Positions 25,027-34,500 of a DNA stretch of 38,803 bases are shown one piece after another. The notes below the pieces were generated by a model. That model ran no database searches. It saw nothing but the letters and a program-made list of their open reading frames with translations, and was not told where the DNA came from. The position numbers were made by a program, and so were the translations under genes. Source of the stretch: Candidatus Hydrogenedentota bacterium. Its GTDB lineage: Bacteria > Hydrogenedentota > Hydrogenedentia > Hydrogenedentales > JAEUWI01. Numbering within the stretch: the stretch's first letter is position 1; every line of letters begins with the position of its first letter. The stretch spans positions 1 to 38,803 of the forward strand of contig JAJRPE010000575.1 in NCBI GenBank assembly GCA_024280935.1, given 5' to 3'.

Positions 25027-27942
25027 TTAATTGGGAATCTTCAGTTTCCAGCCAAGCTGCACGTGGTCAGGTCGCTTGATGTTATTGAGATCAATGATGG
25101 CTTGCTGGGTTACGCCATATTTTTTTGCGATGCGCCGCAGATTGTCGCCCGGCTCCACGACGTGAATTTCGTAGGAGTCGGTCTCCGCTGCCGGTGTCTT
25201 TTTTTCTTCCGCCGTTGCAACAGGCAGGTAGACCACCAACGAGGAGCCCGTCACGAGGGGCAACTCGCTCGCATCAAGGGCGTTCCAGGCCGCCAATTCC
25301 TCCATGCTGACCCCATACTCGCTTGCAACGGTGCCAAGCGTATCCCCCGCTTTGCATTCATGGTTGCGTTTTTCCGTGTTGGGCGGCTGTGGGGCGCGGG
25401 CGACCTCCGCCAAGGACGGGGCCGCATTTGTATCGGGTTCCTCCTCGGGCGCGGAACCCGTCAGCAACACGTCCTCCTGCTGTTCATCCGCCGGCGGGGA
25501 ATCTGTGGGCGCTTCGGCCATATTTTCAGTGGGCGCCTCGGAATTATCCGCGTCGTCCAACGCTGCCTGGACTTTCTGATCTTCCCCGGGCTTTTCGACA
25601 GCGGCGGGATTCGCGACGGGGGTGGTCACGCTTTCCAAGTTTTCCGGCTCCTCAAGTGTACCTGGCGCGGACGTTTCGACAGAAGCCTCGTTTTCAGAAA
25701 GTTGCTCACCGGTGTTGGGTGTCTCTGTTTCGACAGGTTTCTCGGCTGCGGGGGGCACTGGTGTCCCGTCTTCCGTCGGCACGTCCTTCTCGGATTCGTT
25801 TTCATCGGGGGCTATTGGCTCTGCCTCCGTTGAATCGGATACGCCATTCTCAACCGGCTCGTCACTATTGGTGGCTTTGCTCGTAAGCTCCGATTTTTCC
25901 GCCAGCGGACGTACCTTGAGCTTGAAACCATACTTGATGGTTTGGGAGTCGAGTTTATTCCACGCCATAAGGTCGGCAACGCGCACACCGTATTTGCTTG
26001 CCAGCGCAAGGAGCGAATCGCCCCGCTCTATCTTGTGTTCCAGAAATTCCGTTTCGGAAACTTCGTCGGCGGCGGGAAGGCTATCGTCGGCCTTCACGGT
26101 ATTTTCTCCCGTGCTTTCCTCCGCAGGAATCGCGTCTGATTCTTCGGTGTCGGTCCCATTGTCCGCAGTATCGCCGGGCGTGCCCACAGGGGCTTCATTT
26201 GTTTTATCCGCCGGGGCCTCGGCATGGGGTTCAGACTCTTCCGCCGAGGCATCCATTCCTTCGTTCCCAGGCGTTTCATCGGATTCGTCGGCAGGCGGCT
26301 CAATAGCGATTGGGTCTGCCTCAGAGTCCGAGGTGCCGGGTTCAGGTTTTTCCACCGACGTGTCAACCGCCTCATCATCAGGAATTTCATTGGCTTTAAC
26401 GACGGGTACATCAACCGGAGCGACTGGGGGCGGGTCAGCCTCTTTTGCCGCAGCGGAATTGACCGCTACGATCACCGGTTCAGGATCGGGAGCTGGCTCC
26501 ACGGGCGGCGGTGTGGCTGCCAATAGTGTTTGCCAGATGTCCAACCGCGCTTTACTCGATTCCAACTGGGCAGCGGGAAAATCACGGCGCTCGGCCAAGC
26601 GCACCAGGGCACTGCAAATCTCGAAGAGCTTGCTGCGGTCCGCCTCCTTCAGGAGCACCGCGTCACAGCCGCTAACCAGTGCCGTAACGGCGATCTTATC
26701 CAAGGGTTCAGACTCTATGCCTGGCACGCTGCCAAGATCATCGGCGATCACCACCCCCGTGAATTTCAGCGTCTCACGCAGGAAAATCTTCAACAACTTT
26801 GGGGAGCTCGAAGCCGGTCGATTGGGCGCGTCCCGGTCGATGCCCGGCACCGCCATATGGCCGACCAGCAAGCCGGGAATATTCACGGCAATGGCCTCTT
26901 GAAAGGGTTGCATTCCTGCGGCCATGCCATCCATTTGATCGGCGGGAATATGCCATACTCCGCCATCCCGGGAAACGGCAAGGCCCGCGCCGGGGAAATG
27001 CGTGGCCACGGGGAGCACGCCCCCCGAACGCAAATTCCGTATGTACTCAAGCCCCACTCTGCTGACCTCGCGTGGCTGGCTTCCCAGCACCGTTCTCTTG
27101 AGGGATGGCGCAGATACGCCCGACAGGTAGATATCCAGCGACGGGGCGAGAAACACGCCGATGCCGTGGGCGCGTGCGGCCCGCGCCTGAGCGCGTGCGG
27201 CATCCGCCGGATTTCTTTCCATGCCCACCGTCGCCATTTCCAGCGTGGCAGCAATGGCGGGCAAGGCCCGTGATTCATCGTGGTAAATAATGACGGGCGG
27301 ATCGTCGATGGTCGTTCCCAAGCCCACCGCTTGCTTTATCTGCAACACCAGCGCCCCCAACTGCATGGGATCGGCAATGTTTTCGGGTCCAAGGAGCACG
27401 CCGCCGGGCTTGAACTCGTTAAGCCACTCCAAGGTATCTAACGATGCTTTGGTGCCCTCAATGCCAACAAAGAGGTGGCGGGCGGGCCATAGGCCCTTCA
27501 CATCCGGGTCGAAGGGCGCGGAAGAAAGGGGTTCGGATGGCGCGGAATCCGGCGATGCCGGGGGACGCGGCGCGGGAACGATTTCTGGAACTTCGGCAGC
27601 GGACTCGGCGGGCGGCGGCGTACTTTCTTCGGCACCGGATTCAGCCTCATCGACCGTGGTGCTTGTCGCTACCTGTTCGCCAGAGGGGCTGTTGTCGTCG
27701 CCATAGAATAAGGGGCGAATACTGAAACCCAACACCGTCCCCAGGAAAACCCCGAGGAAGAACGTCCAATAGAGCGCTTTTGAAATATATGTGGTCTGTG
27801 GCTGGTACCCGTGGCTCACCCGCTGGTCTCCATGGATTGGGGTCAATCGTTCCTGCTGTAATCGCGGCACTGCGTGGCGTGCATCAATCGCTGAGTACCA
27901 CGAGTTGTTCGGACTATAGCATCTTCCAAGCGCTTGGTTCAT
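25027..27942 (-). CDS. Membrane-anchored GH3 (NagZ-like) protein with three LysM domains
   Basis: From ATG 27942 it has 971 residues; GTG 27819 with GGAG eight bases upstream is an equally good start. One transmembrane segment (ALYWTFFLGVFLGTVLGF) anchors it. Residues about 150-480 match the GH3 N-terminal domain of beta-N-acetylhexosaminidases: HLFVGIEGT, GGVLLGPENI, PVIIYHDES, ATHFPGAGLA near 314 and VIADDLGS near 400 with the nucleophile aspartate. Compared with NagZ, KHFPGHG has become THFPGAG, so two usually conserved residues are changed. A long acidic Ala/Pro/Glu/Thr linker follows. LysM domains lie at about 634-678, 859-905 and 924-970 (IERGDSLLALASKYGV, CKAGDTLGTVASEYGV, VEPGDNLRRIAKKYGV). 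LysM binds peptidoglycan or chitin, so it probably sits on the cell wall, as a modified enzyme or a binder. Confidence 0.85.
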   Translation of the reverse strand: MNQALGRCYSPNNSWYSAIDARHAVPRLQQERLTPIHGDQRVSHGYQPQTTYISKALYWTFFLGVFLGTVLGFSIRPLFYGDDNSPSGEQVATSTTVDEAESGAEESTPPPAESAAEVPEIVPAPRPPASPDSAPSEPLSSAPFDPDVKGLWPARHLFVGIEGTKASLDTLEWLNEFKPGGVLLGPENIADPMQLGALVLQIKQAVGLGTTIDDPPVIIYHDESRALPAIAATLEMATVGMERNPADAARAQARAARAHGIGVFLAPSLDIYLSGVSAPSLKRTVLGSQPREVSRVGLEYIRNLRSGGVLPVATHFPGAGLAVSRDGGVWHIPADQMDGMAAGMQPFQEAIAVNIPGLLVGHMAVPGIDRDAPNRPASSSPKLLKIFLRETLKFTGVVIADDLGSVPGIESEPLDKIAVTALVSGCDAVLLKEADRSKLFEICSALVRLAERRDFPAAQLESSKARLDIWQTLLAATPPPVEPAPDPEPVIVAVNSAAAKEADPPPVAPVDVPVVKANEIPDDEAVDTSVEKPEPGTSDSEADPIAIEPPADESDETPGNEGMDASAEESEPHAEAPADKTNEAPVGTPGDTADNGTDTEESDAIPAEESTGENTVKADDSLPAADEVSETEFLEHKIERGDSLLALASKYGVRVADLMAWNKLDSQTIKYGFKLKVRPLAEKSELTSKATNSDEPVENGVSDSTEAEPIAPDENESEKDVPTEDGTPVPPAAEKPVETETPNTGEQLSENEASVETSAPGTLEEPENLESVTTPVANPAAVEKPGEDQKVQAALDDADNSEAPTENMAEAPTDSPPADEQQEDVLLTGSAPEEEPDTNAAPSLAEVARAPQPPNTEKRNHECKAGDTLGTVASEYGVSMEELAAWNALDASELPLVTGSSLVVYLPVATAEEKKTPAAETDSYEIHVVEPGDNLRRIAKKYGVTQQAIIDLNNIKRPDHVQLGWKLKIPN

Positions 27943-28170
27943 ATCCTACAGCCAGCAGCGCAGTTCTGTGCTTGGCCGTTGCCCGCCGCTTCCTTTCAGT
28001 ACACCGGACGTGTCTTTTCAGGTCAACGTAAAGCACGCGGCTTCTGCGCCCGTGGCGACCCACTCCGTATTCGAGCAACCCGCACGGGCTTGCAATACTT
28101 TCGCGCCTCTGCTTAAATAGCTGAGGTGTCGGGAAGCCGTCCCACTGTCTCCATGCCGAAGGGAGGTATC

Positions 28171-28824
28171 ATGATTAGGGGATTGTCCATTATTATTTTC
28201 GCCTTGTCGGTCTTGGTCTTCCCATACGATGCTGTGGCCCATCAGAAGCTCTCCGAGTATGTGCAGCATGATGTCACCCTCGAAGCGGGCACCACCTATA
28301 TTGATCTGACCCTGCGTCTCACGTTTTTCGATCATCAGGCCGAGCACCAGCAGTTGTTATTGGACAGCAATGGCGACGGGCGCTTCAGTAGCGCGGAACG
28401 GACGGCCTTCGGGAAGGCACTCCTGAAGATGGCGGAGAAACAGGTGTCGCTCCATGCGGAGGGCCGAAAACTTGCGCTGTTGCCACGGTACGATCCGGAG
28501 ATTCGCGCTGATCCCGCAGAATCAGGCCATTTCGAGATTCGGCTGCACTTCTTCGCTCGGCGGTCGACCAAGATCGACGAGGGTGCTCTGTTGGAGGTCC
28601 GTAGCGGCCTTTTTCCCCATATTCCGGCGCTGACCGCCTTTCGTGTTTCGGGGAGGAACGGGGTTCGCATTAGCACCGCAGGGAGCACCCACAAGTTGAC
28701 ACGGCCCGCGAATGCCTCGCAACCCCTGGTATTGGCTGCCCGACTTTATCCGCGAGTCCCTCAGAAGGAGGCGAAAAGACTCCCCTCCGAGGAGGGGAAC
28801 AGGAAGGCCGTGAACGGCCTGTGA
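28171..28824 (+). CDS. Exported protein with an EF-hand-like loop
   Basis: ATG 28171 has GGGAGG four bases upstream; the protein is 217 residues with a signal peptide ending DAVA-HQ. LLLDSNGDGRFSSAE is a good calcium-binding EF-hand-like loop (DxNxDGxxxxxE) near residue 75. The mature start, HQKLSEYVQHDVTLEAG, and the loop position recall exported proteins that begin AHPLGxF and have a D-x-D-x-D-G segment, found next to metal transporters or HupE-like proteins; this is a weak resemblance. The last residues (LPSEEGNRKAVNGL) are read from short palindromes at 28781-28798 and beyond, so the native C-terminus may have been altered. It is followed after 68 bases by a metallohydrolase gene, probably cotranscribed. 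Confidence 0.7.
   Translation: MIRGLSIIIFALSVLVFPYDAVAHQKLSEYVQHDVTLEAGTTYIDLTLRLTFFDHQAEHQQLLLDSNGDGRFSSAERTAFGKALLKMAEKQVSLHAEGRKLALLPRYDPEIRADPAESGHFEIRLHFFARRSTKIDEGALLEVRSGLFPHIPALTAFRVSGRNGVRISTAGSTHKLTRPANASQPLVLAARLYPRVPQKEAKRLPSEEGNRKAVNGL
28781..28798. repeat. Short palindromic repeat in a coding region, also at 6961-6978
   Basis: TCCCCTCC and GGAGGGGA are separated by GA. The identical 18 bases are found within the repeat at 6879-7070. Here they are translated as part of LPSEEGN at the C-terminus of the EF-hand-like protein. Confidence 0.85.
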
Positions 28825-28892
28825 CAACCGGGACGGATGTCCTACATTAAATGAATGCTGTTTCCTTGTTAGAAAGCTAAAGGAGAAACACC

Positions 28893-31046
28893 GTGAACTC
28901 CCTGTCTATACGCGTTGTCCTGTTCGTTCTATTGGCTTTGGGTAGTCTGCCCGCAGCGCAAGCCGCTGATGCCGTGCCGGGTGCGTCGGGCTTGTCCGGC
29001 ACACTTTCCCAATACTACGGATACCTGCTCACCGCAGATAAACGAGCCGAACTCGACCACGTGAATCGCCGCCTCCGGGAAACGGAGCATGGCATGAAAC
29101 ATGGCGAGACCGAAGCCGCACGGGCGGAGGCCCTTCGTGTGCATGGGGAAAAGGCCGCCGAGTTGTTGCGGCTTCTTGACGGTATCCCGTCGCTGATGGA
29201 TGTTGCCCTTCCGGGTGCGCAGCCCAAGACGGGTCCGGTGGAACTGCCTGGGGATTCGGGCGCGGTGCTCTTTCGCGTCAATTCGGACGCGGGCAACCCG
29301 CAGTGCATGGTCAGCGAGTTGGATTTCGCGGACGGACTGAACGTTGCCCAAGCCCCAGGTATCGACCCGGCACGAACAACCTATGTGCTCCTCTCCCTGA
29401 AAAACGTGCCGTCCCGCACTGTTTCGATCCGTGTGGATTTCGCGACCACCGATGGTCAGCACTATGAAATGCCCCTATCCCTGACCACGCCAGCGCCGGG
29501 CCGCTTGCAGTTGTCGGTGCTGTCGGATGACACCGGCCAACCAGCGCCGGCCATGGTGCGACTGGTGTGGAAGACGAACAACAGCGAATACAAGCCGCGC
29601 AACGCTCTCGACTTTACGTCGGAGCTTGATTCGCAGTCCGCCAAGAGCACAGGTCTCCGCCACGCCAATCTCCACGGCAAACTGGCGGGGAACTACTGGT
29701 GCGTTCCTGGGCCCACGGACATGACGCTGCCGCCGGGGGACTGGGAGGTGGTTATTCGCCGGGGCGGCGAACATGTTCCCATCATCGACACCTTTACCGT
29801 AATCTCGGGCGAGACCATCGAGCGCAGCTACAGGCCCAAGCGGTGGGTGGATATGCGCAAGTCCGGCTGGTACAGCGGCGACGACCACGTCCACTTCCAA
29901 CTACTCAGCGACTACGATGCAAAACAACTCATGACGTGGCTCAAGGCGGAAGACGTACACCTTGGCAACGTGCTCAAGATGGGGGACATGTACCGGACGT
30001 GGTTTGAGCAGCGAGGTTTTGGCCCCGAGTACCGCGTACAGGAGGATGATTATATCCTCGTACCCGGCCAGGAGTGCCCGCGAACGCACGGCGAACTCGG
30101 TCATACGATCTCCCTCAACATCACGGATATGGTTCGCGATACGGCGCAGTATTACCAGTATGACTGGACTTTCGAAAACGTGGCGGAACAGGGCGGGCTA
30201 TCTGGCTTCGCCCACATAAACTCCGGTATTTTTCACGTACACCGGGGCATGACCCTTATCGCGCCCGAGGGCTTGATTGATTTCGCGGAGGTCTTGCAAT
30301 TCGCCAACCTGGGAACGGACCTCTACTACGATTTTTTGAACTTGGGCTTCAAGATCACGGCTTCGGCGGGTTCCGATGTGCCCTGGGGCGGCACCATCGG
30401 CGAGGTGCGCGTCTATGCGCACACCGGCAAGGGCCCCTTTACCGCCGACAAGTGGTTCGATGCGGTGGAGCGCGGGCACACCTTTGTGACCAACGGCCCC
30501 ATGGTCGACTTTCGTGTAAACAAGGCCTATCCGGGGGATGAAATACACCCCAAGGAGGGCAAGCAACTTCGGATACGCGCCCGGGCCTGGGGTGCCGAGG
30601 GCTTCACCACGCCGACCAAGCTGGAGATCATCCAGCATGGCGAAGTAATCCACAGCGTCGAAGCCGACGATTCCAATCTGACGGAACTGGAAGTCGACAT
30701 TAAGATTGATCCGGGCCAGGGTTCATGGCTGGCAGCGCGGGTAGAAGGCTCGGAAGGTTACCGCGCGCACACAACGCCCGTTTATGTCGTTCGGGATTCG
30801 CTCCGCTTTTGGAAATACGATGCCGTCGAGGAACTGCTGGCAAAGCGCAGCGCGAGTCTGGATGAGATCGAGGGCATCGTGGTGGATGCCCTGGCCAAAG
30901 AAGAGAAGGACCAGATTGGCGCGGACAAGCGAATCGAGGAGTTGGCGCTCCAAGCAGAGGCCTTGCGTGAGCGCGTCCGTGAGGCCCGCCGCCAGTATGA
31001 TCTGCTGCATGAGCAATACCTGAGCGAAGCTGCCGCACGGGAGTAG
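28893..31046 (+). CDS. CehA/McbA-type (PHP-like) metallohydrolase, secreted
   Basis: The start is GTG 28893 with AAGGAG seven bases upstream; 717 residues with a signal peptide (LPAAQA-AD). Residues about 30-110 are helical, then beta domains follow. The metal-dependent domain starts at GWYSGDDHVHF (HVH near residue 332) and continues with VLKMGDM, VPGQECPRTHGELGH, GFAHINSG and SAGSDVPWG, the usual set of metal ligands of CehA/McbA family hydrolases related to PHP phosphoesterases. The HxH motif is DHVH rather than the more common DLHVHT. TNGPMVDF and a beta domain follow, and the end is a long coiled coil (RIEELALQAEALRERVREAR). Known relatives cleave esters or carbamates; the substrate here is unknown. 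It is probably in an operon with the EF-hand-like gene and convergent with the mannosidase. Confidence 0.85.
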   Translation: MNSLSIRVVLFVLLALGSLPAAQAADAVPGASGLSGTLSQYYGYLLTADKRAELDHVNRRLRETEHGMKHGETEAARAEALRVHGEKAAELLRLLDGIPSLMDVALPGAQPKTGPVELPGDSGAVLFRVNSDAGNPQCMVSELDFADGLNVAQAPGIDPARTTYVLLSLKNVPSRTVSIRVDFATTDGQHYEMPLSLTTPAPGRLQLSVLSDDTGQPAPAMVRLVWKTNNSEYKPRNALDFTSELDSQSAKSTGLRHANLHGKLAGNYWCVPGPTDMTLPPGDWEVVIRRGGEHVPIIDTFTVISGETIERSYRPKRWVDMRKSGWYSGDDHVHFQLLSDYDAKQLMTWLKAEDVHLGNVLKMGDMYRTWFEQRGFGPEYRVQEDDYILVPGQECPRTHGELGHTISLNITDMVRDTAQYYQYDWTFENVAEQGGLSGFAHINSGIFHVHRGMTLIAPEGLIDFAEVLQFANLGTDLYYDFLNLGFKITASAGSDVPWGGTIGEVRVYAHTGKGPFTADKWFDAVERGHTFVTNGPMVDFRVNKAYPGDEIHPKEGKQLRIRARAWGAEGFTTPTKLEIIQHGEVIHSVEADDSNLTELEVDIKIDPGQGSWLAARVEGSEGYRAHTTPVYVVRDSLRFWKYDAVEELLAKRSASLDEIEGIVVDALAKEEKDQIGADKRIEELALQAEALRERVREARRQYDLLHEQYLSEAAARE

Positions 31047-31049
31047 CCG

Positions 31050-31597
31050 AGGGACGTACTGCCGCAAATTTGCGTCGGCTTGGCGATACCCGCTTCGTGG
31101 CCCGTGAAAGAATCTCCGAAACGCACTATTCACGCCGATGCGGCAGCATGTCCCGGTGGACTTTGACGAGAGTCACTGTTGGAGCCGTAAGACAAGCAGG
31201 TCGTTCTCCCAAAGCCCGCCGGGACAGGCCCGCGCGTTTGGGTTTCCTTTACTCCCGACGGCTTCCGGTTCGCCAACAGGTCTCTTCCGTTGAGCCAAGG
31301 TTACTGGCGCGGGTCCGTCCCTACAGGGACGTACTGCCGCCAAGTCACGTCGGCTTGGCGAGACCCGCCTCGTGGCCCGTGAGAAAATCTCCGAAACGCA
31401 CTATTCACGCCGATGCGGCAGCATGTCCCGGTGATGTGCGGAGAGTCACACCCGGAGCCAAAAGGCAGGCGGGTTGTATTCGCAAAGCCCGCCGGGACAG
31501 GCCCGCGCCGTTTGGGCTTCCTGTGTTCTCGACGGCTTCTGGTTCGCCAACATGAGGCCATCGTTGAGCCAAGACTATGTGCGCGGGTCCGTCCCTA
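31050..31597. repeat. Two tandem copies of a 275-bp repeat unit
   Basis: The unit 31050-31324 is repeated at 31325-31597 in the same orientation with scattered differences. Both begin AGGGACGTACTGCCGC and end with CGGGTCCGTCCCTA, so each unit has short inverted ends (AGGGAC/GTCCCT). A shared inner block is ACGCACTATTCACGCCGATG. No convincing gene is inside. The second unit overlaps the last codons of the mannosidase gene, and the first begins just after the metallohydrolase stop. Confidence 0.9.
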
Positions 31598-34500
31598 ATC
31601 GCAGTGTGCGCACCTGGAAGGGTGTGAGGTCGAGTTTTACGGTGCCCTTTTCCACCGTCAATTCTCGTTCGTTGCGCTCCATGAAGTTGCACTCCACCAC
31701 GCTCGTTACGCCGACGGGCAGACGGAGGGTGTGGCGGCTTCGCCATCCGTGGGCCTCGAAGATGCGCACGATAATGCTGTCGTCGTCTTCGGCCTTTTTT
31801 ATGGTGTCGATGACGACATTCTCGCCGTGGATGGACAGCAAGGAAGGGGTCACGGTGTTGGCACCCTTGCGGGGCTTTACAACGCGGGCGAGGAGGGGCG
31901 CGTTCAGGGCGTAGCCTTCCCGGACGAGGCCGTGGGTGAAATCGCCGTCGTGGGGCAGGAGGCTGTAGGTAAATACGTGCGTCTGATTAATGTCGGCGTT
32001 CAGTCCCGGATTGGTGGTGGCGCGAAGGAGGCTGAGCCGCATAACGCTGCCATGGACGTCGTAGCCATACTTGCAGTCGTTGAGGAGGGCCACGCCATAG
32101 TTGCCCTCCGAGAGGTCGGCCCATTTCTGGGCGGGTACTTCAAAGCGGGCGAAGTCCTGGGGCATATTCCGGTGGGTGGGCCGTTCGATGCTGCCGTACT
32201 GGATTTCGTAGCGGGCTTTTTCCGAGCGAATGGCGAGCGGAAAGGCGACTTTCAACAGCACGTTCTTTTCGGCGCCCCATTCGATGGTGGTCTCGAAATC
32301 GATGCGGGCCGAACCGGTTGTAAGGATGATGTCCTGCGTGATGGTCGAGTGACTGATGCGCCGCCGCTGGCGCAAGACCGTGCGGATGGGGCCGTGCTCC
32401 ACGATTTCGCTGGAGAGCAATTCGCCGTCGAATTCGAGGGGCTTGTCTTCGTAGAAAATGTCCAGGTCCCAAGAATCGCCCGTGCTCGCCATTTTGTCCT
32501 CAAACAATATGAACTGGTTGCCCGTGGCCTTGGGCGCGAGCACCTCGCGTGGGTGGCGTTTGTCGTAGATGCGCTTCAGGCGGCCTTGCTTGTCAAAGCG
32601 GAGCTTGAGCCGGTCGTTTTCGAGTAGCGTCGCCTTGGCGGCATCGATGGCGGGTGCTTCCCCTTCTTCGAGGTAAAACACGCCGTGACCCATGGCGAGC
32701 ACCGTTGCGCGAAACCGCGCCCGGCCATCCATGCCGATTTGCACGGGCGTGCTATTGCCGAGTTTATCGCGTGCCACAAGATTTTGTGCGGTTGGCCTGG
32801 TGGCCCTGTCGTCCCTCAAGTCCCTATGGTCCCTATGGTCCCTCGTTTTTTCAGGGACTGAAGCGACCTCAGGGACTTCAGAGACAACTACCGTGGCTTC
32901 CCGCGTCCAGCCGAGGCTATTGAAGACCAGCACGGGCAAACCCTCTTTCTCTCTGGAAATCCCCTTCGCGATGTGGGTGATGGCCCGCTTCCGAATCGCA
33001 GTCACCGATTCAAATAGCTCGTCAAATTGCGCCTCGGAATCCACGTAGACCTCGTCGATAGAGCTACCCGGCAGAATATCGTGAAACTGGTTGAGGAGGA
33101 GTATTTTCCAGGCGGCGTTGAGGCCCTTCTGGTCGTACGTGCCCCCCACGGTCATGGCGAGGACCGACCAGATTTCCGTTTCGCGCAACAGGAATTCCGC
33201 CTTGCGGTTGTTGCGCTTCACCTTGCCCTGCGTGGTGTAGCAGCCCCGGTGCAGTTCGAGATACATTTCCCCGAGCCAGCGGGGCAGCTTTGTGGACTCG
33301 GCCTCCAGCCGCTCGAAAAAGCGCAGGGGCGACATGGATTCCAGCCGGGGCATACCGTCGAGATCCTGGTAGCGTTTCATACGCTCCATCTGGGCGCGGT
33401 CCGGCCCACCGCCGCCATCGCCATGGCCAAAGGGCAGGGCCTGGATGGGGCTGCGATCCCCTTCGGTGTAGTCGTGGGCGCCCGAACGGAGAAGCCACGG
33501 CTCCATCTCCGAGCTATACTCCTCGGCGGGCATGTAGTGGGCCAGCACCTCGCTGCCATCGATGCCTTCCCAGTGGAAGGAGTTGTAGGGGAATTTCACG
33601 AACTGGTTGAGGGCCAGTTTCGCCGTGAAGAAGTAGTCGATGCCGCTGCGCTTTAGAATCTGGGGCAGGGCCGCTGAATAACCAAAAACATCGGGCAACC
33701 AGAGCACCCGCGATTCCACGCCGAACTCCTCCCGGAAGAAACGTGTGCCGAAGAGAAGCTGGCGCACCAGGCTTTCGCCGTTGGGGAGGTTGCAGTCCGG
33801 CTCCACCCACATGGCACCATCGGGGATCCAACGACCTTCCTGGATGCGTTTTTTCATACGCTTGTAGAGGGAAGGATAGGTGTTCTTTACGAATTCGTAG
33901 AGATGGGGCTGGCTCTGAAGGAAGAGGAGGTCGGGGTATTCGTCCATAATCTCCAGGACATTGGAAAAAGTCCGACCGCTCTTGCGCACGCTCTCGGCCA
34001 GGGGCCACTTCCACGCCACGTCGATGTGGGCGTGGCCCATGGCCGCCATGAGGGGTGCCGCACCGCCTGCCTTCGTCGCAAGGATGGGCTTGAGTATCTT
34101 TCGGGCGGCCCGTGCCTGTTTGCTCAGTTCCCCGTTGCTGGGGCCGCCATAGTCGAAGCAATCGACGGCTTCGTTGAGGGCAAAGGCGATTTGGGCGCAG
34201 CGGGGGTCGTCTTCGCGGGGTGGGAGATAGGGCTTGCCCGTCCAATCATAATGGATTTCCGGGTCGATCAGATCGAAGAGAGCGGAAAGATCCCAATAGG
34301 CGTCCCAGACCTCCCGATTGCACACGGCCACCTCGGGCTGGTGCATGGTGCGAACGTCGAAAGCGCCCAGCCGCGCATTGACCCCCGCCTCCACGTACAG
34401 CTCAATCTTCTCGCCACCCTTTGCCTTTTCCGCGAGCGTGTATTCCTTCCGCGTCCAACACAGGCCCTGGACCGGCAACCCGTCGCGAAAAATAAGGCAT

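Noticed and set aside
25622-26902. 426-codon plus-strand frame rich in serine and glycine
   Set aside because: It is the complement of the acidic linker of the GH3-LysM protein; its composition is explained by that linker.
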